A stretch of 64,000 nt of DNA from positions 1-64,000 of the forward strand of contig NZ_BAZK01000015.1 in NCBI RefSeq assembly GCF_001310815.1, in the 5' to 3' direction. The notes under the pieces are model-generated. The model had not been told where the DNA came from and ran no database searches. It saw only the letters and a list, made by a program, of their open reading frames with translations. This DNA is from Pseudovibrio denitrificans JCM 12308. Lineage in GTDB: Bacteria > Pseudomonadota > Alphaproteobacteria > Rhizobiales > Stappiaceae. The first letter of the stretch is position 1, and each line of letters begins with the position of its first letter. Both the position numbers and the translations under genes were made by a program. Shown one piece after another: positions 30,957-40,191 of this stretch.

Positions 30957-32295
30957 ATGGCGACCTATACCAGCTCCACCCCGCAGCAATTTTTTGGCAA
31001 GCTTCCTGAACAGACGGATGTTCTGATCATTGGCGGCGGCGTTATCGGCACCTGCACAGCTACTGGCTGGCACAAAAGGGTGTGAACGTGACCCTCTGCG
31101 AAAAAGGTCGCGTTGCTGGCGAGCAGTCCAGCCGAAACTGGGGTTGGGTGCGCCAACAGGGCAGGGATGCTGCTGAGCTCCCTATTTCCATGGAAAGCAA
31201 TCGGCTCTGGCAGCAACTGATGAAGGAAACTGGCGAGGATCTCGCTTCCGCCAGCATGGTGTTTACTATCTGGCTGAGAAAGAAGAAGACCTCAAAGGCT
31301 ATGAGAGTTTTCTGGAACTCGCCAAACAGCACCAGCTCGATACGCGGTTGCTGAGCAAAGACGAAATCTACGCTGAAATTCCGGGCAAACCTGGCAAATG
31401 GGTCGGCGGTATGGTCACCCCAAGTGATGGTCGTGCCGAGCCATGGGTCGCCGTACCTGCCATCGGGCGGGCTGCCGAGCGGAATGGTGCTGTTATCGTT
31501 GAGGACTGCGCAGTCAGAACACTGGAGTTTGAAGGCGGCAAGCTGACTGGTGCTGTGACGGAGAAAGGAATGATCAAAGCAGACCGCGTGTTGATTGCAG
31601 CCGGTGCATGGTCATCACTCTTCGCGCAAAACCTCGGTGTGTCCATGCCGCAGCTGTGCGTACGTGCAACTGTGGCAGCGACCAAAGCAGCGCCTGACCT
31701 CTTCAATGGGGATGCAGCAGACGGCACATTTGCGTTCCGCAAAAGAGTAGATGGCGGCTATACCCTTGCAGTGAGTGACATCCATGATCACTACATCGGT
31801 AAGGATTCTTTCCGCCACCTCTTCAAATGGCTTCCGGCAATCAAAGCATCTTTCAAAGGCATTACCTTTGGCATGAACGCGCCAAAGAACTATCCTGATG
31901 CCTGGAGCCACAAGCGGCGCTGGACAGGAGATGAAGTTACTCCGTTTGAGACATGCCGCGTCCTGAACCCCGATCCTAGCCCAAGAGCTTTGAAGCGTAT
32001 TCAGGAACGTCTGGTCGATCGCTTCCCGCAGCTCAAAGATCTCCAGTTGGAAGAAAGTTGGGCCGGAATGATCGATGCTATGCCCGACTTTGTCCCAATC
32101 ATGGATGAAGTGCCCACGCAACAAGGCGTCTTCATCGCAACCGGCTTCTCTGGCCATGGCTTCGGCATCGGACCCGCAGCTGGCCGCGTCATGGCGGATA
32201 TGTTGATGGGCAAACCAGCAGGATATGACCTAACCCGCTTCCGCTACTCCCGTTTCTCCGATGGCTCCAAGATCGAGCTCGGACCGTTTATCTAA
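30957..32295 (+). CDS. FAD-dependent oxidoreductase (DAO/DadA-type), tandem copy 1 (two frameshifts)
   Basis: A flavoprotein amine/amino-acid oxidoreductase. The FAD-binding site is DVLIIGGGVIGT, followed after repair by CTAYWLAQKGVNVTLCEKGR, and the family marker SSRNWGWVRQQGRD is clear. The C-terminal SGHGFGIGPAAGR closes the FAD site. One T is missing near 31061 (gcTac to gcTTac) and one G near 31244 (tcGctt to tcGGctt). With both added, the protein is about 446 residues and aligns end to end with the next gene, plus a 13-residue tail. Substrate is unknown. The next gene starts 18 bp downstream, so they are co-transcribed. Confidence 0.85.
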
Positions 32296-32313
32296 GTTTC
32301 TTGAGTTAGTGAC

Positions 32314-33615
32314 GTGATTTATTCAGAAAAGACACCGCAGCAGTTCCATGATGAGCAGCCGCAGGAAACCGACGTGCTTATCATCGGTGGAGGCATCATT
32401 GGCGTTTGCACGGCCTACTATCTCGCGAAGAAAGGCGTCAGTGTCACTCTCTGCGAAAAGGGCCGCGTAGCGGGTGAACAGTCCAGCCGCAACTGGGGTT
32501 GGATCCGCCAGCAAGGCCGGGATGAGCCTGAAATTCCTCTTTCCATCGAAGCGCGTCGCCTCTGGGCGCAGCTGAGCAAAGAGACCGGTGAAGATCTGGG
32601 CTACAGCGCAACGGGCGTCTATTACCTTGCTGAAAAACATGAGGATCTGGAAAACTTCGAGAAATTCGTTGAGCTGGGCAGGAAGTACGATCTCGATACC
32701 TGCATGATTTCAAGAGCACAGGTCCACGAAGATATCAAAGGGAAAGAAGGCCGCTGGATTGGCGGAATGCACACCGCCAGCGATGGCCGGGCTGAACCCG
32801 GACAAGCGACCCTTGGCATCGCCAAAGCCGCGCAGCGCCTCGGAGCTGTCATCTGCGAAAACACTGCAGTCCGCACGCTGGTGAAGTCCGGTGGCAAGGT
32901 TGTTGGTGCGGTAACAGAGCAAGGTGAGATCAAAGCAGGACAGGTGATGTTGGCAGGAGGCGCCTGGTCCTCTCTGTTTGCAGCCAACGCAGGTATTAAG
33001 CTTCCACAGCTCTCCGTAGAGCTGACTGTTGCTGCAACAGAAGCGGTTCCCGATGTTTTCCCGGCCAACGCCTCTGATAACACCTTCGCCATGCGTCGCC
33101 GCCAGGATGGTGGTTATACGCTGGCTCTGAAAAACAACCAGACCCACCACATCGGCTTGGATTCCTTCCGCTTTCTGAAACAGTGGCTACCCAACATGGC
33201 GGAGAACCTGAAAGGAACCAGCATCAAGCCATGGTCGCCGAAGAACTATCCGGACTCCTGGATGCAAAAGCGCCGTTGGACCGGAGCAGACACAACACCA
33301 TTTGAAGCCATGCGTGTCTTGAATTCCCTGCCGGACCTAAAGGAACTTAATGTACTGACACATGCCCTCGCAGACCGTTTTCCGCAGCTCAAAGGAACCA
33401 AACTCCAATCAGCTTGGGGTGGCCTCATTGATGCAATGCCGGACTTCCTGCCCGTCATCGACCGGGCACCTGCTCAGGAAAACCTGCACATTGTAACGGG
33501 CTTTTCTGGTCACGGATTTGGAATTGGTCCATCCATAGGGCGGCTTATGGCAGATGTGCTCACAGGAAAACCGGCGGGGCACGATCTCTCCAGTTTTGCC
33601 TTTAACCGCTTCTAA
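32314..33615 (+). CDS. FAD-dependent oxidoreductase (DAO/DadA-type), tandem copy 2
   Basis: A close paralogue of the preceding gene, intact at 433 residues. DVLIIGGGIIGVCTAYYLAK forms the FAD-binding beta-alpha-beta unit, SSRNWGWIRQQGRDE is the family marker, and GFSGHGFGIGPSIGRLMADV completes the flavin site. It starts with GTG at 32314. The two proteins share most of their conserved blocks, so they arose by tandem duplication and may form a heteromer or act on related amines. The family oxidises D-amino acids, glycine-like or N-methylated substrates; which one applies here cannot be told. Confidence 0.88.
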   Translation: MIYSEKTPQQFHDEQPQETDVLIIGGGIIGVCTAYYLAKKGVSVTLCEKGRVAGEQSSRNWGWIRQQGRDEPEIPLSIEARRLWAQLSKETGEDLGYSATGVYYLAEKHEDLENFEKFVELGRKYDLDTCMISRAQVHEDIKGKEGRWIGGMHTASDGRAEPGQATLGIAKAAQRLGAVICENTAVRTLVKSGGKVVGAVTEQGEIKAGQVMLAGGAWSSLFAANAGIKLPQLSVELTVAATEAVPDVFPANASDNTFAMRRRQDGGYTLALKNNQTHHIGLDSFRFLKQWLPNMAENLKGTSIKPWSPKNYPDSWMQKRRWTGADTTPFEAMRVLNSLPDLKELNVLTHALADRFPQLKGTKLQSAWGGLIDAMPDFLPVIDRAPAQENLHIVTGFSGHGFGIGPSIGRLMADVLTGKPAGHDLSSFAFNRF

Positions 33616-33805
33616 AAACAGGAAGACTTGAGGCTCCGGCAGATGACACCCGAGAAATGCTCAAGCGAACAGAAGGGGAGAGGCGTACCGGCGGGTACTC
33701 TTTTTCTCTTTAGTGGTGTAAGCTGAAGAAAAGTTGCCAAATTAGTCCGATAAAACTAACTATACCGCAACGCGTAGATAACATTTCGCCAGATTGGGGT
33801 TTTCA

Positions 33806-35653
33806 ATGCCAAACTATCGTTCACGCACATCCACACACGGCCGCAACATGGCAGGCGCCAGAGGTCTGTGGCGTGCAACCGGTGTTAAGGAAGGTGACTT
33901 CGGCAAGCCGATTATTGCTGTCGTAAACTCCTTCACGCAGTTCGTGCCTGGCCACGTGCATTTGAAAGACCTCGGTCAGCTTGTCGCTCGTGAAATCGAA
34001 CAGGCCGGCGGCATCGCAAAAGAGTTCAACACCATCGCAGTCGACGACGGCATCGCGATGGGCCACGACGGCATGCTCTACTCGCTGCCATCTCGTGAAC
34101 TGATCGCCGACTCTGTTGAGTACATGGTCAACGCACACTGTGCTGATGCCATGGTCTGTATTTCCAACTGTGATAAGATCACTCCGGGCATGCTGATGGC
34201 GTCTTTGCGCCTCAACATCCCAACCGTGTTTGTGTCCGGTGGGCCGATGGAAGCGGGCAAAGTAACGCTCGCAAACGGTGAAAAACGCAAAGTTGACCTT
34301 GTCGACGCAATGATCGCCGCAGCCGATGACAGTGTTTCTGACAGCGATGTTCAGAGCATCGAGCGCAGCGCATGCCCGACTTGTGGGTCCTGTTCAGGCA
34401 TGTTCACCGCAAACTCCATGAACTGTCTGACCGAAGCTCTGGGCCTGTCCTTGCCGGGCAACGGATCCACGCTTGCAACACACGCAGACCGTAAGCGTCT
34501 GTTCATCGAAGCAGGTCATCTGATCGTGGATCTGGCCAAGCGCTACTACGAACAGAACGACGAAAACGCTCTGCCGCGCAACATTGCAAACTTCAAAGCC
34601 TTTGAAAACGCAATGACAATGGACATCGCCATGGGCGGTTCCACCAACACCGTTCTGCACCTGCTTGCTGCTGCACAGGAAGGTGAAATTGACTTCACCA
34701 TGGACGACATCGATCGCCTGTCCCGTCAGGTGCCAGTCCTCTGTAAAGTCGCTCCTTCCGTTGAAAACGTTCATATGGAAGACGTTCACCGCGCAGGTGG
34801 TATCCTCGGCATTCTGGGTGAACTCGACCGCGCAGGTCTGATTGATACCTCCGTGAAGTCCGTCCACGCGAAAGATATGGCAGAAGCGCTGGAGCGCTGG
34901 GACATCAAACGCACCGACAGCGCAAGCGTTCGCGAGTTCTTCTCCGCAGCGCCAGGCGGCGTTCCAACGCAGGTGGCGTTCTCTCAAAGCTCTCGCTATG
35001 AAGAAGGCGTTGATGATGATCGCGAAAACGGCGTCATCCGCTCTAAAGAGCACGCTTATTCTCAGGACGGCGGCCTGGCTGTTCTCTTCGGCAACCTTGC
35101 TGAAGACGGCTGTATCGTTAAAACAGCAGGCGTTGATGAGAGCATCCTCAAGTTCTCCGGCCCAGCTCGCATCTTTGAATCTCAGGATTCAGCCGTAAGC
35201 GCAATCCTGACTGGCAAGGTGAAAGAGGGCGACATCGTTCTCATCCGCTACGAAGGTCCACGCGGTGGTCCGGGCATGCAGGAAATGCTGTACCCAACCA
35301 GCTACCTTAAGTCCAAAGGCCTCGGTAAAGCGTGTGCGCTGGTCACCGATGGTCGCTTCTCCGGTGGTTCTTCTGGCCTATCCATCGGCCACGTATCTCC
35401 GGAAGCGGCAGAAGGTGGCAACATCGGTCTGTTGGAAGAGGGCGATATGATCGATATCGACATTCCAAACCGCAAGATCGAAATGCGCGTTTCTGATGAA
35501 GAACTTGCATCCCGCCGTGCTGCAATGGAAGCCAAAGGCAAAGACGCCTGGAAACCAGCCGAAAAGCGTACCCGCAAGGTCTCTACGGCACTGAAAGCCT
35601 ACGCTGCTATGACAACCAGCGCAGCAAAAGGCGCAGTCCGCAAAGTCGACTAA
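33806..35653 (+). CDS. ilvD: Dihydroxy-acid dehydratase
   Basis: It dehydrates 2,3-dihydroxy-isovalerate and 2,3-dihydroxy-3-methylvalerate to the 2-keto acids in valine, isoleucine and leucine synthesis. The 615-residue protein has the iron-sulfur ligands [12 protein letters not shown] and [17 protein letters not shown] and the long [14 protein letters not shown] block. Near the C-terminus is [18 protein letters not shown] start it at the ATG at 33806 ([19 protein letters not shown]), the conserved family start, rather than four codons upstream. The gene is unbroken. The 178 bp before it contains only a weak 5-bp hairpin (33685-33698) followed by a T-rich tract, possibly the terminator of the oxidoreductase pair. 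Confidence 0.97.
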   Translation: MPNYRSRTSTHGRNMAGARGLWRATGVKEGDFGKPIIAVVNSFTQFVPGHVHLKDLGQLVAREIEQAGGIAKEFNTIAVDDGIAMGHDGMLYSLPSRELIADSVEYMVNAHCADAMVCISNCDKITPGMLMASLRLNIPTVFVSGGPMEAGKVTLANGEKRKVDLVDAMIAAADDSVSDSDVQSIERSACPTCGSCSGMFTANSMNCLTEALGLSLPGNGSTLATHADRKRLFIEAGHLIVDLAKRYYEQNDENALPRNIANFKAFENAMTMDIAMGGSTNTVLHLLAAAQEGEIDFTMDDIDRLSRQVPVLCKVAPSVENVHMEDVHRAGGILGILGELDRAGLIDTSVKSVHAKDMAEALERWDIKRTDSASVREFFSAAPGGVPTQVAFSQSSRYEEGVDDDRENGVIRSKEHAYSQDGGLAVLFGNLAEDGCIVKTAGVDESILKFSGPARIFESQDSAVSAILTGKVKEGDIVLIRYEGPRGGPGMQEMLYPTSYLKSKGLGKACALVTDGRFSGGSSGLSIGHVSPEAAEGGNIGLLEEGDMIDIDIPNRKIEMRVSDEELASRRAAMEAKGKDAWKPAEKRTRKVSTALKAYAAMTTSAAKGAVRKVD

Positions 35654-35676
35654 GCGTAAAGCAAACCTGAACAATC

Positions 35677-35712
35677 AAAGCCCCGTGGAGTTCTGCTCCA
35701 CGGGGCTTTTCT
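35677..35712. terminator. Bidirectional terminator, ilvD / peroxiredoxin
   Basis: AAAGCCCCGTGGAG (35677-35690) pairs with CTCCACGGGGCTTT (35696-35709) around a 5-base loop and continues into T-rich sequence. It serves convergent genes. Confidence 0.92.
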
Positions 35713-35732
35713 TTAAGCTCAAAACTGAATGC

Positions 35733-36382
35733 TTAGTTCGGAGCGTTCACATACCTCAGATATGGCAGAACGGTTTTGACAGCGCCAAACTTATTCTCAG
35801 CATCTTCTGTGGTGACGGCTGGTGGTACGATGACATCTTCACCAACTGCCCAGTCAGCAGGTGTTGCAACCCCTTTGGCGGACATTTGAAGCCCATCCAA
35901 AGCACGAAGGATTTCTGCGAAGTTGCGGCCAACTGTCATCGGATAGGTCATCATCAGCTTGACCTGCTTGTCAGGCCCGATGATGAAAACAGAGCGTACG
36001 GTTGCTGAATCTGCAGGTGTGCGACCATCGGGCAGAACGTACTCTGCAGGCAGCATGTCGAAGGCCTTTGCCATCTCAAGTCCCGCATCCGCAACGATCG
36101 CAAAATCAGCCTGCTGCCACCAACGGCCTCAATGTCGACTTTCCACTTTTTGTGGTCTTCAACGCCGTCAACGGAAACACCAAGAACCTTGGTGTTACGT
36201 TTGGCCCATTCGTCACCCAACTGGGCAACTGCGCCAAACTCAGTGGTGCAAACCGGGGTGAAGTCCTTGGGGTGAGAGAAAATGATCGCCCAGCTGTCAC
36301 CGACCCAATCGTGTAGATTGATCTCTCCATGATCAGTAGGAACGGTCAAATTGGGGATCGTATCGTTTATGCGCAAAACCAT
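35733..36382 (-). CDS. 1-Cys peroxiredoxin (Prx6-type) (one frameshift)
   Basis: A cytoplasmic thiol peroxidase that reduces hydrogen peroxide and organic peroxides. The peroxidatic cysteine lies in HPKDFTPVCTTEFGAVAQL (about residue 45), with the Prx6-type long C-terminal domain (VRSVFIIGPDKQVKLMMTYP, then RNFAEILRALDGLQ). One A on the minus strand is missing near 36112. Adding it restores GGSKADFAIVADAGLEMAKA and gives 216 residues, the normal length. An AGAGGA Shine-Dalgarno precedes the ATG at 36382. Confidence 0.92.
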
Positions 36383-36637
36383 GACTTGTCCTCTTCTGAT
36401 ATGGCATCAGGACTGAGATAAGACTGCAATAAGCCTTTTTTCGGCCCGCCATTATCTTCCTTCAGATTAGTTTTCCGCGAAACAATAGAGGCAAACTACA
36501 AGGGCAGGCCATCATTGAGTTTTGGCAGAAGGCCGCCTAGTTTGACAATTTGCGGATGAAAATCTAAGGCAGTCTATGGCTTGCAAAGGCATTGGATAGG
36601 CTAAACCAATGAAATCGCCGCTCAACAGGAGATGAGA

Positions 36638-37099
36638 ATGATCACGCCAGTGGTGAAAATGATCAAAGTGGACTGCAGCCCGGAAAAGGCATTTGAGGTT
36701 TTCACTGGTGACTTTAGCAAATGGTGGCCGACCCAAACTCATTCAGTCACAGCAATGAGCGGCGGAGCACTGCCAGATGTTTTCTGCGAGCAAAAAGAAG
36801 GCGGTAAGCTCTATGAAATTGCCAGTGACGGTACTCGTCATGACTGGGGCACCATCAAGCTCTTTCAACCACCTAAAGCGCTTTCAATTCTATGGCACAT
36901 CAACAATCCTGAGAGTATGGCAACCTGCGTTGACGTAACTTTTGAGAAGGATGGTGAGGGGACGAAAGTGGTCTTGAGCCACCATGACTGGGAGAAACTC
37001 GGCGAAATCGGCTCGACAATGCGTGAAAGCTACAACAACGGCTGGGTGAGTGTGTTCGAGCATCACTTCAAAGACGCGTGCAACACGAGCGCTGAGTAA
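36638..37099 (+). CDS. SRPBCC / AHSA1-type domain protein
   Basis: A single START-like (Activator of Hsp90 ATPase 1-type) domain of about 153 residues: CSPEKAFEVFTGDFSKWWP at the start, PPKALSILWHINNPES, and TKVVLSHHDWEKLGE near the end. Such proteins bind small hydrophobic ligands; the role here is unknown. Two ATGs lie in frame at 36632 and 36638. I choose 36638 because AGGA is 7 bases upstream of it but only 1 base from the other. Confidence 0.75.
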   Translation: MITPVVKMIKVDCSPEKAFEVFTGDFSKWWPTQTHSVTAMSGGALPDVFCEQKEGGKLYEIASDGTRHDWGTIKLFQPPKALSILWHINNPESMATCVDVTFEKDGEGTKVVLSHHDWEKLGEIGSTMRESYNNGWVSVFEHHFKDACNTSAE

Positions 37100-37106
37100 C
37101 ATGTAA

Positions 37107-37140
37107 AACCTCGCTGTCTTCTCCAGCGAGGTTCTTTTAG
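37107..37140. terminator. Bidirectional terminator between SRPBCC gene and ABC permease gene
   Basis: AACCTCGCTG (37107-37116) pairs with CAGCGAGGTT (37124-37133) around a 7-base loop, followed by CTTTTAG. It lies between convergent genes. Confidence 0.88.
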
Positions 37141-37143
37141 TGG

Positions 37144-37944
37144 CTATCCCCGCCAGCTCAACAACGCCTTTTCAGCTTTTCCGATCAGCCAGCTCACGCA
37201 GAGCCCCAGAACGGAAAGCATAGCCACACCGACGATAAGTTGGTCAGTTGCAAACAAAGATCCTGCCATCAGAACATAAGCACCAATGCCGTACTCAGCG
37301 CCGATCATTTCTGCGGCCACCAACAGGATGATAGCGATGCTGGCAGAAATGCGCGCGCCCGAAAGAATCGCTGGCAAGGCTCCTGGCAAGATGATCTTCC
37401 TGACAATGGAAAGCCAGCTCATTCCAAAGGACTGCCCCATACGGATCAACCCACGCTCCACATTATCAACGCCGCCATAGGTGGCGATAACAGTGGGGAA
37501 GAAGGTGCCAAACAGGATCGTTGCGACCTTAGAACCCTCGCCAATGCCGAACCAGATGATGAAGAGTGGCAGCAAAGCGATCTTTGGAATAGGAAAGAAA
37601 GCTGATGTGAGCGGCAGCAAGCTGGCTCGTGCCAGTGAAAACAACCCAATCAGCAAGCCAACCAGAATGCCGAGTGCTGTTCCGATGCTCCACCCAAAGA
37701 CCAGACGGTAAAGGCTGGTGCTCACATGCTTCCAAAGCAGGCCCGAGTTATAGAGATCCATAAATGCTTGAAAAGCTTCAGAAGGTGCTGGCAATACCAG
37801 ATTGCTGATCAAGCCACTGCGGGAGCCAAACTCCCAGAATAGCACCAGCGCAAGAAACACAAAGGGCGCAACAAAGCGGATAGGACGTGGTTTGAAGCCA
37901 CCGCCGCGAAACGGAACTTTTCTGCGATTGATCTGATCAGACAT
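37144..37944 (-). CDS. NitT/TauT-family ABC transporter permease
   Basis: The inner-membrane subunit of a small-molecule importer (aliphatic sulfonate, nitrate, taurine or thiamine-precursor type). It has 266 residues with about six helices and the coupling-loop sequence GQSFGMSWLSIVRKIILPGA. The ATG at 37944 is preferred (SDQINRRKVPFRGGG, with AGGGAG upstream). It overlaps the ATPase stop by 8 bp. Confidence 0.9.
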   Translation of the reverse strand: MSDQINRRKVPFRGGGFKPRPIRFVAPFVFLALVLFWEFGSRSGLISNLVLPAPSEAFQAFMDLYNSGLLWKHVSTSLYRLVFGWSIGTALGILVGLLIGLFSLARASLLPLTSAFFPIPKIALLPLFIIWFGIGEGSKVATILFGTFFPTVIATYGGVDNVERGLIRMGQSFGMSWLSIVRKIILPGALPAILSGARISASIAIILLVAAEMIGAEYGIGAYVLMAGSLFATDQLIVGVAMLSVLGLCVSWLIGKAEKALLSWRG

Positions 37945-38703
37945 CAGCAAGCTCCCTGTCGGCTGCCAGAGCTTCTTCGCGCATCATGTGCCAGAGTTGC
38001 TGCTGAACATCTTCCAGCTCTGCTGCCCGTTCGCGCCGTTGTTCCAGTGGCATGCCAATCTGAACCACCTCACGCACCTTTCCGGGGCGTCGCGAGAGCA
38101 CGACCACCTTGTGTCCGAGACGCACAGCTTCAGCTAGATTGTGTGTCACATAGCAAGCCGAGAACTTTTCCCGTGCCCACAAATCTACCAGATCATCCAT
38201 CAGCAGTTCTCGTGTCTGGCTATCCAGAGCTGACAGCGGCTCGTCCATCAGTAGAAAGGCCGGGCGTACGGCAAGGGCTCGTGCAATGGCCACACGCTGC
38301 TTCATCCCGCCAGAGAGCTGACGAGGAAGTGCATCATGAAACTCAGAAAGGTTGGTGCGTGCAAGCACATCGGTGATGATAGCTTCACACTCTTTCTTCG
38401 GCAGCTTGTGATCCTCAAGCACCAAAGAGATGTTGCCTGCACAGTACGCCATGGCAGCAGCGCGAAATCCTGAAAGATATAGGTGAGGGGATTGAGAGAG
38501 CCCTCAGGCACTTGCCCGGTAATGTAAGCAGCGCCTTGGCTTGGTTCTTCAAGCCCACCCATTAAGCGCAAGAGGGTCGACTTACCACAGCCCGAAGGAC
38601 CAATGATCACAGCGATCTCGCCGGGCTCAAAAGTCAGATTGATGTCTTGGAGCACCTCTACAGAATCGTAGGAGTGCCTAAGATTTTCAATGGAAATTTG
38701 CAT
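37937..38703 (-). CDS. NitT/TauT-family ABC transporter ATPase (one frameshift)
   Basis: The ATP-hydrolysing subunit of the same importer: Walker A IIGPSGCGKSTLLRLMGG, Q-loop IFQDFALLPWRTV, signature LSGGMKQRVAIARALAV, Walker B FLLMDEPLSALD and H-loop CYVTHNLAEA. One base is missing near 38435 (plus-strand ttGcc, expected ttGGcc). Restoring it gives TVQANISLVLEDHKL and a protein of 255 residues, the family norm. I start it at ATG 38703 (QISIENLRHSY); the longer upstream reading is not family-like. Confidence 0.92.
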
Positions 38704-38764
38704 GTAATCCAACCGGATTATGGGGAAGGGGTATTGCCCGATAACGGCCAATACCCGTGTTGGA

Positions 38765-39784
38765 TTAGAAGGTTTCGACGAACTTCGCGTCAACCAGCTT
38801 GTCGAGTGTTACGCCAGCTGGCACAAGCTTTTCGCTCTTGAACCAGTTGAGCTGATCTTCAACACTCGCCATGTTCAAGGCAGCACCTTCATTAAGACGC
38901 ATTGCGCCATTGCGAATGGAAGGCGCAGCCTTCTCATAGGGACGATCTGCATAAACGTACTTGTGAATGAGCTTCACCATGTCCTCTGCAGCAGCATCAC
39001 CTGCGGATTTATCAACCAGTGCCGCATTGAAGTCAGCCGCGCCCTTGGAGTAAGCGCCAAGGAAGGTTTTAACCAGCTCAGGATTGTTACTAGTGTTTTT
39101 TGTGGAGGTGAAAACTGTGGTCACCTGGTAGTTCGGCACGTAGTCAGACACCTTGCCGATCAGTTCCACCTGAGGAGACTTTGCCAGACCTTTGGCAATG
39201 TGCGGAACGATGGACCATGCATCGATCTGACCACTCTTAAGCGCACCAATCACAGCTCCAACCTTCTGTAGAGGGCGGATCTTGATGTCCTTGCGGTCAA
39301 AACCTTCCTTGTCAGCAATCTTATGCGCCATGTAGTGGAAGGAAGAACCGGCAGTGGTCACGCCAAAGCTTTTGCCCTTCAGGTCTGCAGGCGTTTTCAG
39401 GCCAGCATCATACGCAGCTTTGGAAGCTAGGATCATCTGGCCATCAATGCCATCTTCTTCCTGCAGGGCCCCACCAATCACCTTCACAGCACCTTTGTCT
39501 GCAAGGCTGATCAGGCCACCAGAAATTGCGGTAAGACCAAAATCAACGTCGCCAGATGCAATCGCAAGCGCCATTGGCTGCGCCGCCTGGAAGAATTTGA
39601 ATTCTACGTCCAGACCTGCGTCTTTGAAGTAACCTTTTTCAAATGCAACAAAATTTGCGGCATGAGAAGTAAAGCGCAGAGCGCCAACGGTGATCTTCTC
39701 TTCTGCTGATGCTGTGGTCGCAAACGTTCCGGTCAGAACTGCTGCGCCCATCAAAACGCCGCTTAAAATACCGCGTACTTTCAT
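38765..39784 (-). CDS. NitT/TauT-family periplasmic substrate-binding protein (NMT1/THI5-like)
   Basis: A periplasmic binding protein of 339 residues with a classical signal peptide ending TASAEE. The family strand ITVGALRFTSHAANFVAFEK opens the mature protein. GYFKDAGLDVEFKFF, SGDVDFGLTAISGG and DLKGKSFGVTTAGSSFHY are typical of the sulfonate/nitrate/taurine group. It is the first gene of a three-gene importer operon on the minus strand. The ligand is not predictable; riboflavin- or sulfonate-like compounds are options seen in the family. Confidence 0.9.
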   Translation of the reverse strand: MKVRGILSGVLMGAAVLTGTFATTASAEEKITVGALRFTSHAANFVAFEKGYFKDAGLDVEFKFFQAAQPMALAIASGDVDFGLTAISGGLISLADKGAVKVIGGALQEEDGIDGQMILASKAAYDAGLKTPADLKGKSFGVTTAGSSFHYMAHKIADKEGFDRKDIKIRPLQKVGAVIGALKSGQIDAWSIVPHIAKGLAKSPQVELIGKVSDYVPNYQVTTVFTSTKNTSNNPELVKTFLGAYSKGAADFNAALVDKSAGDAAAEDMVKLIHKYVYADRPYEKAAPSIRNGAMRLNEGAALNMASVEDQLNWFKSEKLVPAGVTLDKLVDAKFVETF

Positions 39785-40191
39785 CTCTATCCTCTTAAGT
39801 GAACGGTGAGAGCAAACTCTCGTAAATCAAAGCGTTTCCCGAAAAGTGGCAATCTGTCTTCGGGCAGTAACACGCAGGAATAAATCAAATGCAGCTGCCC
39901 GATCTTTACAAAAGACAACCGCGTCAACCAGTTCAATCGTGCATAGATTAATCATATAACGCAACCCGGGACACCTGAGACTTGCAATATTCTCAATCTG
40001 AATAGGTTCACTCTCGCAACTCTGCGCATTTATATGCCGCAAATTCGAGAAGACTTAGCCAAAGATGCTTCTAGGTTTCTTTCGGATAAATCATCTGCAC
40101 AAAACTCTAGTAAAAAAGGCCGGAAGTGAATGCTCATTTCCGGCCTCAGAATGAGCCCAATTGATGAACTCAATTTGATCTGCGATCAGCT
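39785..40191. other. Intergenic region of 407 bp between the ABC importer operon and trpE(G)
   Basis: It contains the trpE(G) terminator at 40112-40146 and must contain the promoter of the importer operon. A 71-codon minus-strand reading frame (39827-40042) has no recognisable features and is not called. I see no RNA gene or repeat. Confidence 0.6.
40112..40146 (-). terminator. Terminator of trpE(G)
   Basis: GGCCGGAAGTG (40118-40128) and CATTTCCGGCC (40135-40145) form an 11-bp stem with one G-U pair. On the minus strand a run of six T follows. Confidence 0.88.

Noticed and set aside
33685..33710. Terminator GTACC-ggcg-GGTAC before ilvD
   Set aside because: A T-rich tract follows but the stem is only 5 bp, too weak to list as a supported terminator. 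It is mentioned under ilvD only.
39827..40042. 71-codon minus-strand frame in the importer/trpE(G) gap
   Set aside because: No motif, weak start context, and it runs across the region where the importer promoter is expected.
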